The notes below the pieces were generated by a model. That model saw only the letters and a program-made list of their open reading frames with translations, searched no databases and was not told where the DNA came from. Positions 49,101-59,335 of a DNA stretch of 64,000 nucleotides are shown here, one piece after another (positions within the stretch are counted from its first letter, which is position 1; each line of letters begins with the position of its first letter). The DNA is from Sipunculus nudus (Eukaryota; Annelida; Sipuncula; Golfingiida; Sipunculidae). Position numbers and translations under genes: made by a program. The DNA lies in NCBI GenBank assembly GCA_026874595.1, contig CM049318.1, forward strand, positions 14,902,241 through 14,966,240, given 5' to 3'.

Positions 49101-50240
49101 ATGATATGTACAAAATAGCACATGTTCAAATATGTTGAAGAATTTACTTTAACAGTAGGTCCCTTTATTACTATCAACCCCAAATAGAACCAATGGCAAC
49201 AGAACAAATGAGATCATCAGGCTCTTACCTGATGCAAACAGGGAAGATTTTTATATATATAATTACAAACTCATCACAAGAACTTAACCTCAACTATTAT
49301 TTAAAACTTAATGTTACAACAGTTACAGACTACTTACATTTACTGGGACTACTTGGTACATCATAGTCATTATCACATTGGTAAAGTTAAGATTCTCAGC
49401 CTTCATAAAAACAAATGGTATGAGTACATTTGTAAAAACACACTATTGATTTGTTCCTTGACTTGATACATTAATATACAACATCCTGATGTAGAACATA
49501 TCATTAAATGTACACATGGGATTCTGTATTGAGATTAATACTCAGGGAGTCAGCAGCAGGTGAAAAAAGCAAGATCTACAAACATATAAAACTACTAACA
49601 GTGACATAACATTTGTGTATCATTAAATAATCAGACCAAACCCGCTACAAGTTACATGTAAAGCATAGGTTTTCAAACCAAATTCCTTGTGTTAACACAA
49701 AATACATATATACAGGTAAAAATAAACCATGTGCATAAAATAAAATGTAATCTCCAAGGCAGCTGATTATGAAGCACACTACTTTTTTATATATCCAAAG
49801 TCTTGTACACTTTTGCTCATATATGTGTATATATATATACTGATATATATATATATATAATTGATCAGTGCAGTTTTTTTTCTATATTACAGCAGACTAC
49901 AACATGATATGCTAACAATATTTGAACATAAGGCATACTCTAATTCCTTGAATAGAAACTTGGCACAGAATCAACTTCCGACCAAATCTAACATAATTTA
50001 GGCATTGACAGATTGCATTAATCCTGCATATATGACATGGCTACCTGGTCTCAAAAGCCATCCTTTGCACTGCTGTTTCACACAAAGTGTATAAGGGGGT
50101 AATTTCAACATTTTACAAAGTGAACCCAATATCAGTCAACACTTATTTTAACAAGTACTGACATTGAGTTTGCAATATATTTTATCTGATTTGCATTGAA
50201 CTAGATTTACAAAAGAAATATTTAGGTTAAAACTGTGTAC
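46182..50240. other. No gene seen
   Basis: AT-rich. It includes a moderately G+C-rich segment at 47490-47740 with repeated A-T-C-C-G-T-T-T-T-G words (possible old repeat) and short (TA)n at 49810-49860. The part next to 50.2 kb is downstream of the DPY19-like gene. Confidence 0.4.
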
Positions 50241-50246
50241 TTTATT
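50241..50246 (-). terminator. Poly(A) signal of DPY19-like gene
   Basis: TTTATT on the plus strand is AATAAA on the coding strand, 124-129 nt after the stop codon. Confidence 0.5.
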
Positions 50247-50369
50247 TTAAATTCATGAGAGGCAATCTCTTACAAAATGATATGAGGACTGTATAACAAA
50301 TTTACCCATGTTTCTATTCAAGGCAGTACAGCATGACAGCATCAGAATCTCCCAGCCTCAGACGTCCAT

Positions 50370-50661
50370 TCAGGAATCCCCGTTGAGCACTTGTAGTACA
50401 TGGTAGGCACTGTTTTGAAAGACCCGTTTAAAGTAGGGGCCAGGGTTCTTTTGTAACTTGAAACACGTTGGTGTCTTCTCGTCCCTGTTCTCCACGTCTT
50501 CCAGGTCCCATATTTCCGCCATCCCACATCCTTTGGCTGAGCGTCTCCGACACCAGCTGTCCTCCAGGATGACGTAATTGGCTTGTAATTCCTGCATGTT
50601 TTGATGGACTACCGCTATCGGTTTTCTGCTGTACATACTATACACCTTCTTTGTCCTAGCT
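50370..50661 (-). CDS. DPY19L-like: DPY19-like C-mannosyltransferase, last exon
   Basis: 292-nt exon after GTGTATTTCAG. It begins with the last base of an Arg codon, encodes 96 residues and ends at TGA (50370-50372). The motifs are A-R-T-K-K-V-Y-S-M-Y-S-R-K, then L-Q-A-N-Y-V-I-L-E-D-S-W-C, then K-G-C-G-M-A-E-I-W-D-L-E-D, and near the end V-F-Q-N-S-A-Y-H-V-L. This is the conserved luminal C-terminus of the DPY-19/DPY19L family. These ER multi-pass enzymes transfer mannose from dolichol-P-mannose to tryptophan in W-x-x-W motifs of thrombospondin repeats. All signature cysteines and tryptophans of this part are present. Confidence 0.93.
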
Positions 50662-51077
50662 CTGAAATACACAATCATATTAGGGTTGATTCATATTTAC
50701 AAGGTAAAATTTCTATGATTTTTGCTTTTCCAGTGTTTCTCAAAGTTCCCTTCTGAAATATTCACTATCAAGTGTTACCTGCATAGAGCATATCCATGAC
50801 AACATGTATTTATTAGATAGGCTGTTGCTATAGGTTTGGACCCAGACACCAAGCATACAGCTCCATCACTTCCTATGGGTATGCTCACTGACACTGCTGG
50901 ACACATCTATGGGAGCTATTAATCTGGCAGCAACTGACAGACCTACCAGGACATTTGCTATTTGCGCCAGATCAAATTTGAAAAAAAAAAGGATTAAAAA
51001 AATTGTAAAATCTCCATTCATCCTTTCTGGAAACATTACACGTTACACGCTTGATATATGACAGGTGTATAATTTAC

Positions 51078-51177
51078 CTGAGGCCGGCATCTTCGTAGTG
51101 CGGGTGATTGACAATCGGTCGTAGAGTGCATAGCTTAACAGTGGCCATCGTTGGCATCGGCCCAGCAAACACAGCGT
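51078..51177 (-). CDS. DPY19L-like: DPY19-like C-mannosyltransferase, exon
   Basis: 100-nt exon between TTTCTTATAG and CTCAG|GTAAAT, 2 leading and 2 trailing bases. It encodes [15 protein letters not shown], then [14 protein letters not shown], a highly conserved luminal segment of the family. The phases join both neighbours exactly. Confidence 0.93.
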
Positions 51178-52913
51178 CTATAAGAAAGAAGTGCCATCAG
51201 TTATATTAATTGTCCACACTAACACACATGCAGGAAGGAACCTTTCCCTCTTGTTAGAAAATATTTGATACAATTTCTGCTGGTGGTTGTCCTTAATTCC
51301 CAAATGTGACTTGCAACATCCATGTTTTAGTCTATATGCAAAAATGGCAACCCCCATGAGAAGTTTCAGAATTGTTGTGATGTCAGGGGTTGATAATGGC
51401 AAAGAACTAGGACAGGAAAACAGTCAGAAGGAAGTCTTAAGGTGGAAAGTTATCTGTGGAGAAAATCTGGTGGTCATATTTTAATACCTTTATCTTAAAT
51501 TAGCTGTATGTTTATTGGTGCAAATCCTAAAGAGAAATATTATTAACAAATTAACATTAAAACATGTTCATTGATGCAAAAATATTCATGTGAAAACACA
51601 CTTTTTGTGTTTATCACAGCGATCACTGATTTTTGCAGAAGTAAAAATTCATGTAGGGAAGTAAAAGCTAGATGTTACTTGCTCCACTGGGCACAAACTC
51701 AAAAGTGAATGCTGATCCCTGATTACTGATGTCTGTCAATGTGTATCACCAGGATTCCCTGGAATTATGAAATGTGAATTTGTGATAGTGCTGTCACAAT
51801 GACAGTGGGTTCTCCAAATGTTGAAAAAGTAAGAACTGCAGCAAGAACATGAAGTAACTGATTACTAATTGATTATTGGTTGTTTATCCTCACAATCATC
51901 AAACATGCTTCAACAACTGATTATGTACACTATTGTACACACAACATGTCTTGCTTTTATTGAAACCTCTGTATAATATCTTGTTGATACCTCTGTATAA
52001 TATCTTTGTTGATACCTCTGTATAATAACTTAATTTATACCTCTGTATAATAACTTTGTTGATACCTCTGTACGACAGCTTGTTGATACCTCTGAACAAT
52101 AACTTTGTTGAAACCTCCATATAATAATTTTGATGATACCTCTGTATAATAAATTTGTTGATACCTGTGTAAATTATCTTGTTGACAGCTCTGTATAATA
52201 TCTTTGCTTACACTTCTGTATAAATAACTTTATTGATACCTCTGTATAATAACTTTATTGATACACTCTGTAAAATAACTTAATACCTCTATAAAATCTT
52301 TGTTTATAACTCGGTATAATAACTATGTTGATACCTCTATACAATATCTTGTTGATACCTCTGTTTAACAGGTTTGTTGATACCTCTGAATAATAACTTT
52401 GTTGATACCTCTGTATAATAACTTTGTTGATACCTCTGTATAATTACTTTATTGATACCTCTGTATAATATCTTTGTTGACACCTAGGTCTCTGTTTAAT
52501 AACTTTTTGATACCTCTGTATAATAACTTTGTTGATACTAGTGGTAGGAATTGGTTGTAAAGTCATGTTTGATGACTGAAAGAAATAAAATGACCGATGA
52601 TCCATTTTAATCTATTATCTTATTTACCTTCTAAATTATTGTCAACTATTGAGGATATATATTATATCTTAAATATTAACTGACTGAATTCAGTCCAATT
52701 TGTAAATTACATAGTTAGGTCAAAATCTATGGCATGGTTATTGACACCTGTTCACCACTTTGTGTCTCATATTTCTTATATGTCTCATGGCTTTAGAATT
52801 TTGCCTGGCTTCTCTGCATGTGCATACATACATATGTGTTTGTGATCTATTATGCAAAGAAGCAAACAATTTAATTGATTATGAAAAAAAGACCAATCTT
52901 CGATTTGACTTAC
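51178..52913 (-). other. DPY19-like intron with 25-bp array
   Basis: Apart from the tandem array at 51959-52547 it contains no recognisable feature. Confidence 0.7.
51959..52547. repeat. 25-bp minisatellite in intron
   Basis: More than twenty degenerate copies of TTGATACCTCTGTATAATA plus CTTTG, with variable length (24-27 bp). An open minus-strand frame over part of it is a by-product of the repeat. Confidence 0.9.
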
Positions 52914-53091
52914 TCTGGGGTGTAGCAGCCTTGATCCATTCCACCAGTTCCTCGGTGGGTGGATTACTAAACTCCCCGCGTATACTCCACTGGTGCTGCA
53001 GGTTAAAGTATCCCTGTATACTCATCAGCCCGATCAACACGCCGACCAACGTCATGTGGAGCTGCTTGCTCTTAATCAAGCGACCTAACAG
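52914..53091 (-). CDS. DPY19L-like: DPY19-like C-mannosyltransferase, exon
   Basis: 178-nt exon after CATTTTCAG, ending CCCAGA|GTAAGT (phase 1). It encodes L-L-G-R-L-I, a last membrane segment (M-T-L-V-G-V-L-I-G-L-M-S-I), then N-L-Q-H-Q-W-S-I-R-G-E-F-S-N and E-L-V-E-W-I-K. The S-I-Q-G-x-x-N-L-Q-x-Q-W pattern is diagnostic for DPY19 proteins. The upstream intron holds the large 36-bp array. Confidence 0.93.
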
Positions 53092-53119
53092 CTGAAAATG
53101 TAATGTAGGGAGAATAAGA

Positions 53120-53300
53120 TTTGGCTTGAGGTTAAGATGTGGTGAAGAATTAAAAATAAGGCTGAGGGTGATATGTGATGGAGAATATGAAATAAGGCTG
53201 AGGGTGATATGTGGTGGAGAATCTGAAATAAGGCTGAGGGTGACACATGGTGGAGAATCTGAAATAAGGCTGAGTGTGATATGTGGTGGAGAATATCATG
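53120..53300. repeat. 36-bp minisatellite, small block
   Basis: About five units of the same 36-bp repeat as the main array, separated from it by a 200-bp segment. Confidence 0.9.
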
Positions 53301-53500
53301 TTCATGATATTGTGTTGAACAGGTAAGTTCTGTAGATTCAAAGCATATACTCACTACATTATGTCAACTAAACACAAAAAGCAAGAGATGGGAAAAACTA
53401 ATAGCTAATGAGTTCTGGAAATAGTAATAAATTTAAGGACTATCTATTAGTCATTGGTAAATGATGTTTTAATGAAGAACTGCTTACACAGAGGGCATGC
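53301..53500. repeat. Intronic duplicated segment, copy 1
   Basis: Near-identical to 55764-55962 (about 195 bp, only a handful of differences). The two copies flank the array and an exon. Confidence 0.9.
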
Positions 53501-53510
53501 TATGTGGTGT

Positions 53511-55460
53511 ATCTGATATAAGACTGAGGGTGATATGTGATGGAGAATCTGAAAAAAGGCTAAGGGTGATATGTGGTGGAGAATCTGAAATAATGCAGAG
53601 GGTGATATGTGGTAGAGAATCTGAAAAAAAGGCTAAGGGTGATATGTGGTGGAGAATCTGAAATAAAGCTGAGTGTGATATGTGGTGGAGAATCTGAAAT
53701 AAGGCTGAGGGTGATATGTGGTAGAGAAACTGAAAAAAAGGCTAAGGGTGATATGTGGTGGAAAATCTGAAATAAGGCTGAGGGTGATATGTGGTGAAGA
53801 ATCTGAAATAAGGCTGAGGGTGATATGTGGTGGAGAATCTGAAATTAGGCAGAGGATGATATGTGGTGGAGAATCTGAAATAAGGCTGAGGGTGATATGT
53901 GGTGGAGAATCTGAAATAAGGCTGAGGTTGATATGTGGTGGAGAATCTGAAATAAGGCTGAGGATGATATGTGGTGGAGAATCTGAAATAAGGCTGAGTG
54001 AGATATGTGAAGGAGAATATGAAATGAGGCTGAGGATGATATGTGATGGAGAATATGAAATAAGGCTGAGGGTGATATGTGGTGAAGAATCTGAAATTAG
54101 GCTGAGAGTGATATGTGGTGGGAATATGAAAAAAAGGCTAAGGGTGATATGTGGTGGGGAATCTGAAATAAGGCTGAGGGTGATATGTGGTGGGGAATCT
54201 GAAATAAGGCTGAGGTTGATATGTGGTGGAGAATCTGAAATAAGGCTGAGGATGATATGTGGTGGAGAATCTGAAATAAGGCTGAGTGAGATATGTGAAG
54301 GAGAATATGAAATGAGGCTGAGGATGATATGTGATGGAGAATATGAAATAAGGCTGAGGGTGATATGTGGTGAAGAATCTGAAATTAGGCTGAGAGTGAT
54401 ATGTGGTGGGAATATGAAAAAAAGGCTAAGGGTGATATGTGGTGGGGAATCTGAAATAAGGCTGAGGGTGATATGTGGTGGGGAATCTGAAATAAGGCTG
54501 AGGGTGATATGTGGTGAAGAATCTGAAATAAGGCTGAGGGTGATATGTAGTGGGGAATCTGAAATGAGGCAGAGGATGATATGTGGTGGAGAATCTGAAA
54601 TAAGGCTGAGGGTGATATGTGGTGGGGAATCTGAAATAAGGTTAAGGGTGATATGTGGTGGGGAATCTGAAAAAAGGCTGAGGGTGATATGTGGTGGGGA
54701 ATCTGAAATAAGGCTGAGGGTGATATGTAGTGAGGAATCTGAAATTAGGCAAAGGATGATATGTGGTGGAGAATCTGAAATAAGGCTGAGGGTGATATGT
54801 GGTGGAGAATATGAAATAAGGCTGAGGTTGATATGTGGTGGGAAATCTGAAATAAGGCTGAGGGTGATATGTGGTGGGAAATCTGAAATAAGGCTGAGGC
54901 TGATATGTGGTGGGGAATCTGAAATAAGGCTGAGGTTGATATGTGGTGGAGGATCTGAAATAAGGCTGAGGGTGATATGTGGTGGGGAATCTGAAATAAG
55001 GCTGAGGGTGATATGTGGTGGGGAATCTGAAATAAGGCTGAGGGTGATATGTGGTGGGGAATCTGAAATAAGGCTGAGGGTGATATGTGGTGGGGAATCT
55101 GAAACAAGGCTGAGGGTGATATGTGGTGGGGAATCTGAAATAAGGCTGAGGGTGATATGTGGTGGGGAATCTGAAATAAGGCTGAGGGTGATATGTGGTG
55201 GGGAATCTGAAATAAGGCTGAGAGTGATATGTGGTGGGGAATCTGAAATAAGGCTGAGGGTGATATGTGGTGGGGAATCTGAAATAAGGCTGAGGGTGAT
55301 ATGTGGTGGGGAATCTGAAACAAGGCTGAGGGTGATATGTGGTGGGGAATCTGAAATAAGGCTGAGGGTGATATGTGGTGGGGAATCTGAAATAAGGCTG
55401 AGGGTGATATGTGGTGGGGAATCTGAAATAAGGCTGAGGGTGATATGTGGTGGAGAATAT
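53511..55460. repeat. 36-bp minisatellite, main array (~54 copies)
   Basis: The consensus unit is AAATAAGGCTGAGGGTGATA plus TGTGGTGGGGAATCTG, exactly 36 bp, or 12 codons. All frames free of stops in the unit stay open for many units on both strands. Variants form an eight-unit, 288-bp higher-order duplication (53921 onward repeated from 54209). The distal part (54955-55460) is nearly homogeneous, so it expanded most recently. Confidence 0.95.
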
Positions 55461-55479
55461 GGGATATCAAGGGTCTTAC

Positions 55480-55599
55480 CTGTTGCGAGGCAAGCAGTGA
55501 GGTCATGAGGCACATGTGTGGTGTCCAGAACAACTTGAGTCTCATGATAATGATCGCCATCAATGAGTACGCTATCAGCTGAAACACGTGGTACAGCAA
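55480..55599 (-). CDS. DPY19L-like: DPY19-like C-mannosyltransferase, exon
   Basis: 120-nt phase-0 exon after TCTCTCCGTAG, ending CAACAG|GTAAGA. It encodes L-L-Y-H-V-F-Q-L-I-A-Y-S-L-M-A-I-I-I-M-R-L-K-L-F-W, then T-P-H-M-C-L-M-T-S-L-L-A-S-Q-Q. The M-R-L-K-L-F-x-T-P-H-M-C motif between two membrane helices is a hallmark of the family. The frame continues open past the donor into the 36-bp array. Confidence 0.93.
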
Positions 55600-55763
55600 C
55601 TACGGAGAGACAAAACATATAATCATTAACAGAATCAAAAGCAGAATGGTTTTAGTAAAATGTGAAAAATAAGCATAGAACATGATAAGACTCCAAACTG
55701 CTACTCGGCCAATACCGAAAGAAATCAGTCTCCGCTGCTCCCTGATACTGTAGTAATCCTGCA

Positions 55764-55962
55764 TCTTCATGATATTGTGTTGAACAGGTAAGTTCTGTAG
55801 ATTCAAAGCATATACTCACTGCATTATGTCAACTAAACACAAAAAGCAAGAGATGGAAAAACTAATAGCTAATGAGTTCTGGAAATAGTAATAAACTTAA
55901 GGACTATCTGTTAGTCCTTGGTAAATGGTGTTTTGATGAAGAACTGCTTACACAGAGGGTAT
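55764..55962. repeat. Intronic duplicated segment, copy 2
   Basis: Second copy of 53301-53500, same orientation, about 2.46 kb apart. Confidence 0.9.
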
Positions 55963-56145
55963 GTATTCAAGATGACACTGGTCTTGGATATCATACATCT
56001 AAGAATAAAATTTGATGAAAAAAGAGGTATGAAAAGTTCTTCGTCTAATGCCTTGTTACAATATAACAGAGACTGACCTGAGCCAGGTATGAATGATAAC
56101 GGTGAAAGTAACAATGAAACTGCTCCATTTCTAAATTACCCTTAC

Positions 56146-56265
56146 CTCTGCATGTTTCCTGACAGGCTGCTCAGTGCTGCCCTCTTCAGGCTCGCTTAAG
56201 GCATCACTGTCCTCCCCCTCCTCGTCTGCTGGGGTTGTCCACAATTTGTGCTCTTGTTTTAGGAT
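56146..56265 (-). CDS. DPY19L-like: DPY19-like C-mannosyltransferase, exon (acidic loop)
   Basis: 120-nt phase-0 exon between an AAG acceptor (weak pyrimidine tract, TTTAAG) and GCAGAG|GTAAGG. It encodes a polar, acidic loop (A-D-E-E-G-E-D-S-D-A-L-S-E-P-E-E-G) and then V-R-K-H-A-E. This loop is poorly conserved in the family, and the exon is placed by phase and by the neighbours. A small shift of its 5' border is possible. Confidence 0.75.
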
Positions 56266-56476
56266 CTTAAACATACACAAGTCAGTTACCGATTACACTG
56301 AATCACAAACACATTATCTCACAAACTGTATATAACAGGCATTAATTTAGAAAAAGGATTATTAAATAATGTTATGAAAAAAATGTTCAAAATTACCAAT
56401 TAAAAGTTTTGGTTAAATTTTCAGACTTTCACCGAAGTATCGGGACGGGTTTCTTAAATTATATTTTGGGGGGATT

Positions 56477-56492
56477 GGGGGGGGGGGGGGGG
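56477..56492 (+). repeat. Poly-G tract in intron
   Basis: Sixteen G in a row within a longer G-rich patch. Confidence 0.9.
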
Positions 56493-56930
56493 TGGTTGTT
56501 AAACCCTGAAAAAGTTTTAAGATAGTTATTCTGCAGTGTTTACATATTTTGCAACAAATCTGTAAAGATTTAAATTTAAATATGAAATTAACAAGCTAGA
56601 TGATAAACAAATGTCTGGAGATATTTTTAAGTTGTTAAAGGAAATTATGTGTAATAGAAAAATAAATCATCCACAAATTTGACTATTCATGGAAAAAAAA
56701 ATATATACTTTTAGCATTACGTCTAAGGTGCAAATTCAGTTTTCTTCTTCCTTGGATTACAATATAAAATATGTTTGTCACTTGTGATGACTACACAGAG
56801 GTTCTGAGGTGTTAAACCTGAACAAAATGTCAATCTGCTCAACCATATTAACTGTTATACATGAGTGACACCTAGTGGTCAATGCTGAAACAAATGTTAC
56901 TAGGAAGTATTGCAGTGATTTGGCACTCAC

Positions 56931-57002
56931 ATGGTACAGGACACCTCCCACACTCACTAGACACATCGGTAACAGCAGGGTTTTCAATACTCTGCCAGGG
57001 GT
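56931..57002 (-). CDS. DPY19L-like: DPY19-like C-mannosyltransferase, exon
   Basis: 72-nt phase-0 exon after TTATTTCCAG, ending TACCAT|GTGAGT. It encodes T-P-G-R-V-L-K-T-L-L-L-P-M-C-L-V-S-V-G-G-V-L-Y-H, the start of a membrane segment. K-T-L-L-L-P is shared with other family members. Confidence 0.9.
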
Positions 57003-57348
57003 CTGGAAATAAAATAGAAATCGCATTACGGATGAATGTACAAGATTATAATTCAGATTAAGAAAAAACATTTAATGAAAGAAAATAAACATTCAATACA
57101 CTTTTAAGTATCATCAATAGTTGTTTAAGAATATTATATTGCAAACAAAATCCTGAACAAGTGACCCATGGGTCATGAAGCTCAGCTGACTTGGAAGAGA
57201 TTCGCAAAAGGAAATTTTATCATCTGATTGGTAGTATATACCCATTCAACTGAAGCATCAAACAGATTAACTAACAGAACAAGATTGTGACTGTATTTAT
57301 ATATCTCAAAAATAGAGAAAAAATGCGTAAACTTTAAAAAGAAATACA

Positions 57349-59335
57349 GGTGGTTCCACCAGTCTGCAGAAACTAATAAAAACACTTAATGGTCAATATC
57401 CATGCAAAGAATCATGGTGATCTCTGTATTAGTTGTTCAGATACTTCAGCTTTTGTATCAAATTTTCCATTATTCTGAGGGATACTTTGGAATCCTATAG
57501 CTTGAAGGATATGGGTAACAGAGACCTAATTTCAGGTTTCCACAGACACTTTTCATGGGCCTCCTAGCATGACAAGAATGAAGATTCTAGGTCCTGTTGT
57601 TACAATTTGTGTCACGCTAACAGATGACAGCATCCTTAAAGGTCTAAAAAATAGAGAAAAAAAATCGGAAAAATTGAATAAAATATAGGTGGCACCACCA
57701 GTCTGCAGAAACTGATGAAACACTCAATAATCAATATCAATGCAAAGAATCATGGTAATCTCTGCATTAGTTGTTTGGATACTTCAGCTTTTATATCAAA
57801 TTGTCCATTATTCTGAGGGATACTGCAGAGTCCTATAGCTTGAAGGATATGGGTAACAGAGACCTAATTTCAGGTTTCCATGGAGACTTTTCATGGGTCT
57901 CCCAGTGTTTCAAGAATGAAGATTCTAGGTCCTTTTGTTATGATTTGTGCCTTGTTAACATATGTTCATATCTTTAAAGGTCTCAAAAATAAAGAGATTA
58001 ATTCATAAAAAAAACCGGAACAAATACCGGTGGTGCCACCAGTCTGCAGAAACTGATGAAGTACTCCATGATCAATATCCATACAAACAATTATGGTGAT
58101 CTCTGCATTAGTTGTTCAGATACTTCAGCTTTTGTATCAAATTGTCCATTATTCTGAGGTGTTCTTTGGAGTGCCATAGCTCAAAGGATATGGGTAACAG
58201 AGACCTAATTTTAGGTTTCCATGGAGACTTTTCATGGGTCTCCCTGTGTATCAAGAATGAAGATTCTAGGTCCAGTCCTTACGATCGTACTCTGTTGACA
58301 GATAACTACATCCTTAAAGGTCCCAAAAATTGAGAAAAAAAAATTGTAAAAATTTGAAAAAAATACAGGTGGCACCACCAGTCTGCAGGAACTGATGGAG
58401 CACCTCTTAATCAATATGTATACCAAAAATCATGACCATCAGTGTTGTGGTTATTGAGATGTTGCAGTTTGTTTTTATCAAATTTTCCATGATTCTTGGG
58501 GGTAATTGGGAGCCCCACAGCTCAAAGGATATGGGTAACAGAGACCTTATTTCAGGTGTCCATGGAGCCTTTTCATAGGTCTCTCACTGTGTCAAGAATG
58601 AAGATTCTAGGTCCAGCGGTTATGATTTGTGCCCTGTTGACAGATGTTCACATTTTTAAAGGTCTAAAAATTGAGAAAACAATTCGTAAAAATAATAAAG
58701 TATGGGTGGCGCCACCAGTCTGCAGAAACTGATCAATCATCTCATGATCAATATGTATGCAAAAATTAATGACCATCAGTGATGTAGTTAATGAGATACT
58801 GAATTTTTTGTATGAAATTTTTTACTATTCTGGGGGGGGGGGGGTACTTTGAGGCCCCATAGCTTGAAGGATATAGGTAACAGAGACCTAATTTCTGGTT
58901 TCCATAGAGACTTTTCATAGGTTTCTCAGTGTGTCAAGAATTAAGAATCTAGGTCCAGTCTTTACGATTTGTGCCCTGTTAACAGATGTTCACATTTTTA
59001 AAGGTCTCAAAAATAGAGAAAAAAATTCATAAAAAATCGAAAAATACAGGTGGCGCCACCAGTCTAAAAGAACTCATGGAACATCTCATGATCAATATGT
59101 ATGCCAAAAACCAGGATCATCAGTGGTGTAGTTAATGAGATATTGAAGATTTTGTATGAAATTTTTGACTATTTCGGGGGGATACTTTGGGGCCCCATAG
59201 CTTGAAGGATATGGGTAACAGAGACCTAATTTCTGGTTTCCAAGAAGATTTTTTATGGCCCTCTCAGAATGTCAAGTTACAAGATTCTAGGTCCAGCGGT
59301 TACAATTGGTGCCAGGTTAACAGACAGACGGACGG
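57349..59335. repeat. Six-copy ~340-bp tandem satellite
   Basis: Copies begin with GGTGG..CCACC at 57349, 57688, 58029, 58368, 58705 and 59049 (spacing 337-344 bp). Conserved words include CCAGTCTGCAGAAACTGATG, GGATATGGGTAACAGAGACC and GAAGATTCTAGGTCC. The array ends in a GACAGACGGACGGACAGACG run. Confidence 0.92.

Noticed and set aside
53120-55460. CRISPR-like array
   Set aside because: Units are contiguous with no unique spacers, and the locus is an animal intron.
53718-55508. 596-aa plus-strand open frame over the 36-bp array
   Set aside because: It is a by-product of a repeat unit divisible by 3 without stops. It lies antisense to a well-supported gene and has no start context or domain.
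53633-55618. 661-aa minus-strand open frame over the 36-bp array
   Set aside because: It covers the DPY19-like exon in the wrong frame, and the rest is a repeat artefact. The exon's own frame is reported instead.
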